In this document: positions 17,083-24,922 of the stretch, one piece after another
How positions within the stretch are numbered: position 1 is the stretch's first letter
Layout: every line of letters begins with the position of its first letter
NCBI GenBank assembly: GCA_020440025.1
Contig: JAGROX010000071.1
Span: 832 to 32,909, forward strand
Source: Verrucomicrobiia bacterium
GTDB lineage: Bacteria > Verrucomicrobiota > Verrucomicrobiia > Verrucomicrobiales > DEV007
DNA: 32,078 bases
Reading direction: 5' to 3'
Notes under the pieces: generated by a model
The model's input: only the letters and a program-made list of their open reading frames with translations
Told to the model about the DNA's origin: nothing
Databases searched by the model: none
Made by a program: the position numbers and the translations under genes

Positions 17083-17883
17083 GACGATCGCCAACCAGAT
17101 GATGGGCCGCCAGAGGAGTGAAAGACCCCACCACACGACGGGGGTCAGCACGGCGCCGACGAGAGTGGTGCGATTCAGGGGAAGGTAGAGACCTTTCCGG
17201 AAAAACGGATGTTGCCTGACCTTCTCGTGAGCAATGGCCTCAAAGGTGGTCCCATCACCGGGATCCAACCGCAGAGCTTCGAGAAATTTGCCTTTCGCCT
17301 CTGTGTCCTTGCGCCCTTCCAGAAGCCGAAAACCTGCTTCCAGAAAATTTGCCGATTCTTCCGGAGCCACTTCGAGCGCCCGTTTTCCGAATTCCTCGGA
17401 CAGCTCTTTTTCCTCTGCCCGCCGGTAGAGCATTTGTAGCGCATGAAGCACCAGGTAATTTTCCGGATCCAGTTTTAGTCCCTTTCGCGCGGTCGCAATT
17501 CCCTCCCGGTTTCGTTCTCGGGTGGCAAGAAACTGCCCGAGAAATGCGTAATTCTCCGGTTCCTCGGGATCGAGTCGAATCGCTTCCCGAAAGGCACGTT
17601 CCGCGCCGACCGCATCCTTCTTTACCTCGTGGCTGAAAAAACCGAGCAGCAAATGCGAGCGGGAATCGTTTGGCCTCAGTTCCAGCAAATAGCGGGTCGC
17701 ATACTCCGCCACTCCGGGATCGGGAACTCGCAAGGCCGCCAAACCTGCCAACAGCAAGACTTCGGGATCGTCGGGATCCATTCCAAGGCCCTGCTGAGCA
17801 CACGAGAGAGCGTTTTCGTAGTCGTTCCGATTCAGCGATAGCCAACCCAGTTCAAGGAGGGCACGGAGACGTTCTATTTCCAT
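16987..17883 (-). CDS. TPR protein with C-terminal membrane anchor
   Basis: A 298-residue protein. Residues 1-215 are tetratricopeptide-type helical repeats, recognisable from ALSCAQQGLGMDPDDPEVLL, AFREAIRLDPEEPENYAFLG and KFLEALRLDPGDGTTFEAIA. Two hydrophobic helices at about 238-258 and 260-284 form a hairpin in the membrane, followed by a basic tail (RRIIVRQLRSGK). TPRs at the N-terminus with no signal peptide place the repeats in the cytoplasm. Likely a scaffold for protein-protein contacts; the partner is unknown. Its 3' end overlaps the Tim44-like gene by 96 bases on the opposite strand. Confidence 0.82.
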   Translation of the reverse strand: MEIERLRALLELGWLSLNRNDYENALSCAQQGLGMDPDDPEVLLLAGLAALRVPDPGVAEYATRYLLELRPNDSRSHLLLGFFSHEVKKDAVGAERAFREAIRLDPEEPENYAFLGQFLATRERNREGIATARKGLKLDPENYLVLHALQMLYRRAEEKELSEEFGKRALEVAPEESANFLEAGFRLLEGRKDTEAKGKFLEALRLDPGDGTTFEAIAHEKVRQHPFFRKGLYLPLNRTTLVGAVLTPVVWWGLSLLWRPIIWLAIVSAVIVIGLYAYTGAFYLCRRIIVRQLRSGKL

Positions 17884-17959
17884 GGCATCATGGGATCACT
17901 GAATCCTCTCAAAATCGAGCCTCCTTTTCCCAAATCGATTGATCATCCCCTTCCTCCGT

Positions 17960-18487
17960 TTATCGGCTCCCCTCATCTCCGAGAGAACGCCGGACCAGTG
18001 CCTCATGCTTCCGTTGCTGACTTCTCTCAAAGACGAGCATTCCGATGATGAAGACGACCGTTCCCCAGCCTGCCCAGGCCAGGAATCGATCCTGAAATTC
18101 TTCCAACTTCCGTGCCTCTTCGTAGGAGAAGATGACCGTCGGAGGAGCGTGGTCATGGTATTCCAGAATCCCCCAAACTCGACGGTCATGTTTCAAGTCT
18201 TTGGGCGCCACCAGGATGACCTTCCGATTCAGGCTCTCTATCGCGAGCCGGCATCGCTCGAGTTTGGGCCACGAAAAGGAAATCGACTTTCCATCTTCGA
18301 AAATGATCTGCCCCCACGACTCGCCGATGACGAATTTCAATGGCCCTTCGATTTCGCGCTTGATCAGTTCCTCCTCTTTCGGAATCGGAGAAACCAAGCC
18401 GATCCAAAAAGGCGACAAGATCAAGGCTAGTGAAAGCAAGCTCATGAAGGCCAGCCCGCATCCGTTTGCTCCTTTTTCCGCATCCAT
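17960..18487 (-). CDS. Hypothetical protein with two membrane segments
   Basis: A 175-residue protein with membrane helices at about residues 10-33 and 135-153, and a ~100-residue segment between them probably outside the cytoplasm (EGPLKFVIGESWGQIIFEDG, then KVILVAPKDLKH). It ends with a short charged tail (ERSQQRKHEALVRRSLGDEG). I do not recognise the family. It lies 76 bases upstream of the TPR/membrane gene on the same strand and may share its transcript. Confidence 0.65.
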   Translation of the reverse strand: MDAEKGANGCGLAFMSLLSLALILSPFWIGLVSPIPKEEELIKREIEGPLKFVIGESWGQIIFEDGKSISFSWPKLERCRLAIESLNRKVILVAPKDLKHDRRVWGILEYHDHAPPTVIFSYEEARKLEEFQDRFLAWAGWGTVVFIIGMLVFERSQQRKHEALVRRSLGDEGSR

Positions 18488-18887
18488 CCATGCGGATCAT
18501 TGAAAAGAACGGCTGTCCACCGCAACCAAAATAGTGAGATCTTCGCTTCCAATCATTCTTGGGGTGCCTCGGCAGATTTCTCATCCAACGCCGTAGGGAA
18601 CTCGAAAGCTCCTCGGATGATTTCCCATCAATTGGCAGCTCCTTCTTTTCATTTTCTCTGGATCTTGAATTCGTCAACCAAGCGCAACATCCGGAGACCC
18701 CGAATCTGGCCTCTATTGCTGACGGATTTGTTCTGATTCCAGCCGGACACCCAGGGTTGATCAAATTCGAATGATGAGCCAATCACGCAGAAGAATCGGA
18801 GCATCCTGGACCGGGCAGAGCTTCGCCAAGCAGCTTTGTTTGACCCGTTTTGAAAACGATTCCCCACGCATCAACCGGGGACACGGG
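18488..18887. other. Non-coding stretch, 400 bp, nothing recognised
   Basis: Open frames here on both strands are short, mutually overlapping and of poor composition. No tRNA, repeat or hairpin of note was seen. It separates the minus-strand membrane gene from the plus-strand 134-residue gene. Confidence 0.4.
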
Positions 18888-18916
18888 TTGCCAGTATACC
18901 CGGGGAGCGGTATGAT
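18888..18916 (+). promoter_or_regulatory. Sigma-70-like promoter giving a leaderless transcript
   Basis: TTGCCA, 17 bases, TATGAT. The normal start point, 6-7 bases beyond the -10, falls at about 18922-18924, on the ATG at 18923. The message would therefore begin at its own start codon. There is no Shine-Dalgarno. This supports both the start choice and the reality of the downstream gene. Confidence 0.6.
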
Positions 18917-18922
18917 GATTAC

Positions 18923-19327
18923 ATGGACAACAGCACCGAAAATGTCATTTCCGATGTGAACCACGAGCTTTCATCCGAGTGGATCGTCCTCAGCAACCGG
19001 GTCCGGAGCCGCCTCCAGGAAGTTCATGCCATGGCGTCGGGAACGCCTGTCGAAGCGGAACTGGCACTGCTCGCCGCCGACACCTCAAAAATCTGCGATC
19101 ATCTCGAACGGATTCATAGCAATGTCGGGCAGCTTCTGTCGGAGCTCGATGAGAAGCCATCGGAACCGGAACCAGCGACGCCGACTGTCGAGCCGACCGA
19201 GGTTCAGCTTGGAGCCATCCAGATCCAACGGGAGACCCACGAACTCGACCAGGACTTCAAGGGTATCATCAAGGCACTCTTCATGTGGAAGGACGATCCG
19301 GCCGAAAAGGCGAAGGAAAAGCCGTAG
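18923..19327 (+). CDS. Small hypothetical helical protein
   Basis: A 134-residue soluble protein with no signal or membrane segment. Residues 10-75 look helical and amphipathic (SNRVRSRLQEVHAMASG, LAADTSKICDHLERIHSNVG). A proline/glutamate-rich linker (KPSEPEPATPTVEPTE) leads to a second helix ending DFKGIIKALFMWKDD. Not recognised. The well-placed promoter upstream and the coherent charged composition argue that it is real. Convergent with the 104-residue membrane gene. Confidence 0.6.
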   Translation: MDNSTENVISDVNHELSSEWIVLSNRVRSRLQEVHAMASGTPVEAELALLAADTSKICDHLERIHSNVGQLLSELDEKPSEPEPATPTVEPTEVQLGAIQIQRETHELDQDFKGIIKALFMWKDDPAEKAKEKP

Positions 19328-19446
19328 CCTCATCATTCCACAAAACACGACCGCCCGTCGCTGAGGAGGGCACCCCGAAACGGCTCAGCCGCATGGCAAT
19401 TCATTGTCGGCCCTTTCATCGCCAGACGCCGTCTCGGCGAGTTCCA

Positions 19447-19761
19447 TCACCGTTCTTCCGGCGGCTCAGCCTCTTCCCCGATCCCAGAGTGCTCCTGCCT
19501 CTTTTCCTGCGGATCGATCATGGCGAGGTTTCTCCATGGATAGATCGCCGCTCGTGCGATGGGACCGGCGAAAAGAAAAAGGAGAACGCTAAACCACACC
19601 AGCCTCACTCCACCCATCTCTTTGAAATCGAACGCTGGGGAACTACCGACAAAAATCATCTTCAATAGATGGAGCACCCATGCCGAGAAGGGATACAGAA
19701 GCAATCCCAGCGCGATTACCCGCAGGAGTGCTTTCAAAAAGGTTTCGAGATCTCGTTTCAT
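19447..19761 (-). CDS. Small membrane protein of unknown function
   Basis: A 104-residue protein with hydrophobic segments at about residues 9-37 and 52-74, the second containing AGPIARAAIYP. It ends in a charged cytoplasmic tail (DPQEKRQEHSGIGEEAEPPE). Family not recognised. The clear two-helix pattern makes it more likely to be real than the overlapping frames. The DNA upstream of its start runs into the inverted-repeat and array region. Confidence 0.55.
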   Translation of the reverse strand: MKRDLETFLKALLRVIALGLLLYPFSAWVLHLLKMIFVGSSPAFDFKEMGGVRLVWFSVLLFLFAGPIARAAIYPWRNLAMIDPQEKRQEHSGIGEEAEPPEER

Positions 19762-19942
19762 TGCGGCGACTTGGTTGCCGGAGCTTGCCTACCAAGCAGC
19801 ATGAGATGAAGCGCCGCAATTCGCCAGCGCAAAAATTCGCATCGCTCGGGCACTGGTCCTCCGCACGGGATCGGGATGGGGCGCCCCGCCGTCGAACCTT
19901 TCCCAGCCATGCCCCACCCCCAGGTTTCGCGACTCGCCGGAC

Positions 19943-20001
19943 CAACAGGGTCAGGTCCGCGATTCAACCCTGTTGAGTCCGGGACCAAAGAGGGTTGAAT
20001 C
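19943..20001. repeat. Nested, mutually exclusive inverted repeats upstream of array B
   Basis: GATTCAACCCT (19961-19971) pairs perfectly with AGGGTTGAATC (19991-20001), enclosing GTCCGGGAC. The same ACCCT segment can instead pair within CAACAGGGT (19943-19951) / ACCCTGTTG (19967-19975). GGTCC (19954-19958) can also pair with GGACC (19982-19986). Thus at least two alternative hairpins compete. A further CCCTTT-C-AAAGGG dyad sits at 20025-20037. No U-run follows. It could be a dispersed palindromic element or a structured RNA; no gene is assigned. Confidence 0.55.
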
Positions 20002-20050
20002 CCTCCCCGAAATCGCCCGAGTGCCCCTTTCAAAGGGCCAGGAGTCTTCT

Positions 20051-20345
20051 GCAATTGAGCGAGAAGAGCGTTCAACGAACCAGGCGGGCCGTGCAATCGT
20101 CCGAGCGGACCGTGCAATGACCGAGCAGACCGCGCAATCAACCAAGCGGACCGTGCAATCGTCCGAGCGGACCGTGCAATCGTCCGAGCGGACCGTGCAA
20201 TCGCCCGAGCAGACCCTGCAATCAACCGAGCGGACCGTGCAATCGTCCGAGCGGGCCGTGCAATCGTCCGAGCGGACCGTGCAATTGAGCGAGCAGACCG
20301 TGCAATTGAGCGAGACGCTTGTTCAATTCTAGGACTATCAATGAC
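20051..20345. repeat. 21-bp tandem repeat array, copy B
   Basis: About a dozen units, mostly exactly 21 bases (one is 20), with shared ends GCAAT...ACCGT and the dyad GTCCGAGCGGAC in the commonest variant. Other variants read CAACCGAGCGGAC, GCCCGAGCAGAC or TTGAGCGAGCAGAC. The last units and the 3' flank (CTTGTTCAAT..., TATCAATGACTT) match those after array A, with alignment ending near 20379. Plus and minus frames are open across it simply because of the period. The gene after the array differs between the copies: DUF4365-like in A, an Xre remnant and a three-gene operon in B. Confidence 0.9.
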
Positions 20346-20506
20346 TTAGTATCCTGTGCGTCAAAATGCCGTAGTTGCCTGAGCCTGTCAGAACAAGGTG
20401 GGGGAAGGGACACCACGAGGACAGGAATAAACGAGTAAAAACCCACGCAAAGATCGTATGCGCCGGTAATGGGAACGAAAGTTGATAGACCTGTTTCGGA
20501 GAAATA

Positions 20507-20745
20507 CGAAAGTTCTTCGCCCAAAGCGCCGGTTGCTCGGAGCGGTAGAGCGACCAGTCACCGATACGGTTCGCCTCATCCGCGCTCGACAGGAATTAGC
20601 GGAAGACCACTCGCCTCTGAAGAATTGGCTCCTCACATCCAATCCTGCCTTTGGCAGGAGAACCCCTCTCACGCTGCTGAAGAATGGGGAGGTCGACCTG
20701 CCCGGGTAGATCGCCCACCAGTTGCGTCAGGGTGCCTTCGCGTGA
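20507..20745 (+). pseudogene. Decayed Xre/MbcA-type antitoxin gene
   Basis: Homologous to the intact antitoxin at 3835-4245. The HTH part survives as RKFFAQSAGCSER in one frame. A net 43-base deletion then shifts into another frame, where the toxin-binding domain reads ERPVTDTVRLIRARQELAED through GEVD. Of 50 residues compared with the intact protein 40 are identical. A TAG at 20707-20709 interrupts it, yet HQLRQGAFA and the original TGA (20743-20745) follow in frame. No RES toxin sequence lies beside it. It is a relic of a second RES-Xre locus, or of recombination between the two accessory blocks. Confidence 0.88.
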
Positions 20746-20952
20746 TCAGAGGGTGAATTGATTGGCCAATGTCAAAGTTCCTTTCCTGCCCCCCCCTTTT
20801 TGGCATATGCTCCATTTTATTGGTTTGAGCTGGAACAGGAGTAGGACTGGAATGATTCCAAGAAGAGAATCAGGCAACTGAGACTTTGGTGAAGCGAAGG
20901 ACGCCTTTATCAGCTTGACCGCAACGGCAAACAGTGGCTTTCATACGCACCA

Positions 20953-21825
20953 ATGCCGTCCCTGCCGAAGAAAATTGAACCTGGCTACATTCGCCCTCCG
21001 ATTTATGAGAGGGTCGCGGTTTTCAAGGTTGATCTCCCTGAGGAGAAGTTCGAAATTTTTCGTGATTCTTGGCTGGAATTAGTTTCGGAGGATTTCCCCG
21101 ATTACAAACCGGAGCCACTTTGGACTTTTTCAGTAGAATCCAATGATTCTGGAATCCCTCGACTGCGAAATTCAAGGCCAGAATTGCAGATCAAGCATTG
21201 GAGTCGGAAAACCTTGGAAAATGGAAAGGGCAGAAATGTGATTCGCGTTCGTCCAAATGATGAAGGTGATAGCGGCTTTCTTTCTATTAATCTGATTGGT
21301 AGCACTAAGGATCGAAGAAAATACGATCAACTTCGAGATCTAGCCGAAAAGTGGCTCCCGCGATTTATCGCTCATTTTGAGATAGACGATCTAGAAGGCG
21401 TCGGTTTACATTACGTGAATCGTATTCGCTCCGATTGGACGCCGGAGTTTGCCTCAATTGAAAAAGGAGTGGATATTGGAAGGGTAATCGTGTTGTTCGG
21501 AAGCATTCCCGTCCAATCGGAAAGCCTGATCGCTCCTTTCGATTGCAATGTGGGACTGATGATCGATTCGAGCGTTCCCTGTAGCGCAAAGATAAGAGTT
21601 CTTGCAGAAGAGCCAGTTTACGACGAGAAGACCGGGCATCAAAAATTGAGCATAGGAGTCAAAGTGGATATCATCGTGAGTCGCTTCTCAAAAGAACGCA
21701 AACTGGACGCCAAGGATGCGATTTCTGATATGGACGCAGCGCACAGCGTTGTGTTAGAAGTGTTTGAGGGTATTTTCTCTGAGGAGGCCAAGGAAGTTTT
21801 CCGAACGCAAGCCCCATCCAAGTGA
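20953..21825 (+). CDS. TIGR04255-like protein, first gene of a three-gene operon
   Basis: A 290-residue soluble protein. The N-terminus GYIRPPIYERVAVFKVDLP and the middle LEGVGLHYVNRIRSDW fit the TIGR04255 family, known for its sporadic distribution and lacking an assigned function. No nuclease, ATPase or membrane motif is seen. It is AT-rich relative to the flanking genes, suggesting transfer. About 200 bases separate it from the Xre remnant and hold no other gene. Its stop codon overlaps the GTG start of the next gene (GTGA), which indicates translational coupling. Family assignment is by memory of motifs. Confidence 0.7.
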   Translation: MPSLPKKIEPGYIRPPIYERVAVFKVDLPEEKFEIFRDSWLELVSEDFPDYKPEPLWTFSVESNDSGIPRLRNSRPELQIKHWSRKTLENGKGRNVIRVRPNDEGDSGFLSINLIGSTKDRRKYDQLRDLAEKWLPRFIAHFEIDDLEGVGLHYVNRIRSDWTPEFASIEKGVDIGRVIVLFGSIPVQSESLIAPFDCNVGLMIDSSVPCSAKIRVLAEEPVYDEKTGHQKLSIGVKVDIIVSRFSKERKLDAKDAISDMDAAHSVVLEVFEGIFSEEAKEVFRTQAPSK

Positions 21826-22487
21826 TTATCGATCTTCCACCTAAAGTTGTCGCGAGCCACGATTTCAGCGACATCGTTTCGGACCATGCTTCTCAAACGG
21901 GAGGCTATGAGTCTGATTTTCAAATAGATGATGGATTCTTTGATCGCTATGAACTAGGCCAAAGCATTGTCTCCCCTGACGGTGGGAAGACTTTAATTCG
22001 TTTCATTGACCGCCCGATGCTGCGGTTGAATTTTGGCCGAGGAATGATCGAAGTGGAAGGCTGGGGCGTTGAAGTTCCGATAAGCAAGAGTACTGAAGTT
22101 CCTAGGGAACTTGCCAGGAAATTTTTGCAATTATGGAGTCGGTCCGAAAAGCAGATACTGAATCCCGAGGATCGTGCTAGTTGGGAGTTTATAGTCGATA
22201 CCGTAGACTTCGACTCTTTTACCGTAGATCGCGCAGCACCCCGTTATGTCGAGGCTCTGTATGTTCGTCAGAACAACCAACAAAGACCTGTCGTCAAGTG
22301 GCAAGACGGAACTCTAGAAGAGATATCAAAGGAGTGCTCGGGGAGCTTGGCAGTCTTGAATCCTGGAGAGTGGTTTGGTGGATATGCAAAGTTTGGTACT
22401 GACGGTAGAACGATTCACCTCGAGCGCATATTCATGCTAGAAGGCCGTGACGAACCCCTACCTCGTGAATGGCCAACGAGGCTTTAG
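21822..22487 (+). CDS. Unknown protein, middle gene of the operon
   Basis: A 221-residue soluble protein starting with GTG at 21822 inside the previous stop (GTGA). No family is recognised. Visible features are a likely beta-rich middle (KTLIRFIDRPMLRLNFGRG, MIEVEGWGVEVPISKS), a helix (ELARKFLQLWSRSEKQ) and a tryptophan-rich C-terminal part (VVKWQDGTLEE, NPGEWFGGYAKFG). AT-rich (24 G+C in 60 bases at 21901-21960). Its last 19 bases overlap the start of the metallo-hydrolase gene. The overlaps on both sides argue strongly that all three products act together. Confidence 0.75.
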   Translation: MIIDLPPKVVASHDFSDIVSDHASQTGGYESDFQIDDGFFDRYELGQSIVSPDGGKTLIRFIDRPMLRLNFGRGMIEVEGWGVEVPISKSTEVPRELARKFLQLWSRSEKQILNPEDRASWEFIVDTVDFDSFTVDRAAPRYVEALYVRQNNQQRPVVKWQDGTLEEISKECSGSLAVLNPGEWFGGYAKFGTDGRTIHLERIFMLEGRDEPLPREWPTRL

Positions 22488-23485
22488 TCATCGACTTCTG
22501 GGATGTCGGACAAGGAGATTGTTCGGTCATCACCAAACCCGATGGAGAGTATATCATGATCGATGTGGGCGATCGCCAGAGCCCCCTCGTTGATTGGATA
22601 GCGGATAGATCGACAGCAAAGATTTCTGATATTGTTCTGACGCACAATCACGCAGATCACATCGGCGCCATAGGGTCATTGATCGATCTATGCAGGGACC
22701 GCATTGGAAGAGTTTGGTTCCTTCAAGATAGGCCATTGGTTGGGGCCGAAAGGAAGAAGGTTGATGCGTTATTGCGACCGGTTTTTGAAGCAGAGCAAAG
22801 AGGGTGGCTGCAGAGCGCCTACCTCACGAAACCAAACCAGATTTGGAGCGATCAATCGGGCTTTCCCTCTTTGGAGGTTCTTTTTCCAACAGCCGCTCAG
22901 AATCTTCTTGGTTCGCAAGATCCCAATCTCTCTTCGGCGGTTCTATCGCTTAGGGTGAACACTCATCAATCGATCATTTGGCCTGGAGATAATTCCCTTC
23001 AGAACGTAGAGGCTCATCAACCTGCGGGAGAAATTTGCATGCTCGTTGGACCGCATCACGGAATGCCAGAAGAGGTAAAGAAGAAGAATCGGTCAACCTC
23101 CAATTGGAGACATCTGTTGAAATCCATCAATCCAACAAAATCATTCATTTCTGTTGGGACGGACAATTCTTACAATCACCCGAACCCGCGATACGTTGGA
23201 GGGATGCAAAAACTGGGTTGCGAAATAGTCTGCAGCGGATTGACAAGGTGGTGCAATCGACGACTCCAAGAATCTCATTTTCAAGGACGCCATGTCTTGA
23301 ACGGTGCGGCTCTTTTGGGCCTTCGTCGAAAGCCTGTTGGTTTAGCTTGCCGCGGCGCCGTAAGATTAACGATTGAAAATGGGATTCTACGGGAAGATTC
23401 CTACGTCTCAGTACACAGGGAGAGAGTTGCTCAGTTAACTCATCCTTTTTGTCTTCCAAGGTCAGCATGGAAGAGAAGAAAGTAA
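22469..23485 (+). CDS. ComEC/Rec2-type metallo-beta-lactamase-fold hydrolase
   Basis: A 338-residue protein with no signal peptide or membrane segment. Metal-site motifs are intact: DFWDVGQGDCSVI (residues 9-21), LTHNHADHIGAI (H59, H61, D63, H64), WPGDNS (D174) and GPHHGMP (H196/H197). The DVGQGD motif places it with the ComEC/Rec2-like MBL group, which includes nucleic-acid and cyclic-nucleotide phosphodiesterases, but without ComEC membrane domains. It starts 19 bases inside the upstream gene and is convergent with fabV, 99 bases away. A hydrolytic effector or signal-degrading role in a conflict system is inference. Confidence 0.85.
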   Translation: MANEALVIDFWDVGQGDCSVITKPDGEYIMIDVGDRQSPLVDWIADRSTAKISDIVLTHNHADHIGAIGSLIDLCRDRIGRVWFLQDRPLVGAERKKVDALLRPVFEAEQRGWLQSAYLTKPNQIWSDQSGFPSLEVLFPTAAQNLLGSQDPNLSSAVLSLRVNTHQSIIWPGDNSLQNVEAHQPAGEICMLVGPHHGMPEEVKKKNRSTSNWRHLLKSINPTKSFISVGTDNSYNHPNPRYVGGMQKLGCEIVCSGLTRWCNRRLQESHFQGRHVLNGAALLGLRRKPVGLACRGAVRLTIENGILREDSYVSVHRERVAQLTHPFCLPRSAWKRRK

Positions 23486-23516
23486 GGTGGAATTCAGCTT
23501 CCCTAGCAACAGCCAC

Positions 23517-23733
23517 ACAAAGTTTGACAATGATGGCCGAGTTCTCTCCGAGAAGAGTCGGTCTTCAACCCTCAAACTTCGACCTCAACTCGCCGACGGC
23601 AGCGCCAGATCGGGATTGGTCTCGGCAGCGTAGTCGACACCTTCCAGACCGAAGCCGAAGAGGCGAAGGAACTCGCTCTGGTAGCTGGTGAAATCGGAAA
23701 TCTCGGTGAGGTTTTCGGTGGTCACTTTTTCCC
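23517..23733. repeat. fabV 3'-end direct repeat, intact copy
   Basis: This segment, covering the last ~48 fabV codons plus about 70 bases downstream, is repeated in the same orientation at 2090-2306. Shared landmarks are ACAAAGTTTGACA at one end and GGTTTTCGGTGGT near the other. It marks the right boundary of the array-cargo-fabV arrangement in both accessory blocks. Confidence 0.9.
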
Positions 23734-24775
23734 ACAACTCGGCAACAGCGGCCTGGACGTCGGCTTCCATTTCCCAATCGTCGATACGGATGCGGCCGGC
23801 TTCGTCGAGCTGGGCGGGACCGGTCTCGGTGGCGAGGTGATCGTTGAAGAGACGGGTGATCTGCTCGATGCAGCCCTCATGATTGCCTTTCTGCTTCATC
23901 ACCTGATAGAGCAGGGAAATGTAGAGCGGCACCACGGGAATGGCGGAGCTGGCCTGGGTGACGAGGGCTTTGTTCACGGAGACGTAGGCGGTGCCGGCAC
24001 CGAATTTTTCATTGAGACGGGCGGCGCTGGCTTCGACGTCTTTTTTGGCCATGCCGATGGTGCCTTCGGTGTAGATCTTCCAGGTCAGGTCGGGACCGAT
24101 GTAGGAGTAGGCGACGGTGGTGGCGCCTTCGGCGAGTACGCCGGCGTCGGCGAGGGCGTTGATCCACATTTCCCAATCTTCACCGCCCATCACTTTGATG
24201 GTGTTGGCGATTTCCTCTTCGGACGCGGGCTCGATGGTTACGGAATCGACCTCGCCTTTGTCGGTGTTGAGGTTTTTCTGGGAATAGGGTTCGCCGATGG
24301 GCTTGAGGACGGACTTGTAAACTTCGCCGGTATTGGGATCGGTGCGGCGGGGGCTGGCGAGGCTGTAGATGATGCAATCGACCTGGCCGAGATCGGCTTT
24401 GATGGTGTCGATGACCTGCTGCTTCATCTCGTTGGAAAAGGCGTCGCCGTTGAAACTCTTGGCGTAAAGACCGGCTTCCTTGGCGGCTTCCTCGAACGCG
24501 ACGGAGTTGTACCAACCGGCGCTACCCGTCTTGTTTTCCTGACCGGGTTTTTCAAAAAAGACGCCGATGGTCGCCGCGCCGCCGCCGAAGGCGGGAACGA
24601 TGCGCGAGGCGAGCCCGTATCCGGTGGATGCTCCAATGACGAGGACTTTCTTGGGCGGATTGGCCGGGGCGGGCTGGGATTTCACATAGGCGATCTGTTC
24701 ACGCACGTTGGCGGCGCAGCCCTCGGGATGGGCGGTGGTGCAGATGAAGCCTCGGATTTTGGGTTGGATAATCAT
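23585..24775 (-). CDS. fabV: Trans-2-enoyl-ACP/CoA reductase FabV
   Basis: A 396-residue protein, the usual FabV length. It catalyses the NAD(P)H-dependent last step of fatty-acid chain elongation, reducing trans-2-enoyl thioesters in the cytoplasm. The Rossmann motif is VLVIGASTGYGLASRI (residues 44-59). The catalytic pair has the FabV Y-x8-K spacing at exactly Y235 and K244 (YTEGTIGMAK). Other signatures are SLASPRRTDPNTG and the C-terminal FLRLFGFGLEGVDY. The frame is open upstream to 24964, but MIIQPKIRGFICTTAHPEGC is the family N-terminus, so the start is ATG-24775. FabV is commonly insensitive to triclosan. Its 3' end is the sequence duplicated at 2090-2306. Confidence 0.96.
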   Translation of the reverse strand: MIIQPKIRGFICTTAHPEGCAANVREQIAYVKSQPAPANPPKKVLVIGASTGYGLASRIVPAFGGGAATIGVFFEKPGQENKTGSAGWYNSVAFEEAAKEAGLYAKSFNGDAFSNEMKQQVIDTIKADLGQVDCIIYSLASPRRTDPNTGEVYKSVLKPIGEPYSQKNLNTDKGEVDSVTIEPASEEEIANTIKVMGGEDWEMWINALADAGVLAEGATTVAYSYIGPDLTWKIYTEGTIGMAKKDVEASAARLNEKFGAGTAYVSVNKALVTQASSAIPVVPLYISLLYQVMKQKGNHEGCIEQITRLFNDHLATETGPAQLDEAGRIRIDDWEMEADVQAAVAELWEKVTTENLTEISDFTSYQSEFLRLFGFGLEGVDYAAETNPDLALPSAS

Positions 24776-24922
24776 GTCGGAGATAACAGAGGGGTCGGTC
24801 GTCCGCGAAAGAGATTCGCTCGCGGCATTGCGGAACCTTGCGCCGAAATCGGGAGATTTCCAACGCGAAGCTGCGATCCCGTTTTTTGCAGGAATGGCGC
24901 AAGCTTGAGGATAGTGACCTAG

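Noticed and set aside
20051..20345. CRISPR array
   Set aside because: Contiguous 21-bp units without unique spacers and no cas genes in the window.
19758..20524. Open frames on both strands through array B, encoding heptad-like repeats (such as SSERTVQ units)
   Set aside because: A 21-base period keeps all frames open; no start signal, and the same DNA at array A does not preserve one frame with a gene-like context.
23837..24922. 361-residue Gly-rich plus-strand open frame
   Set aside because: Complementary shadow of fabV with GC-rich codon periodicity.
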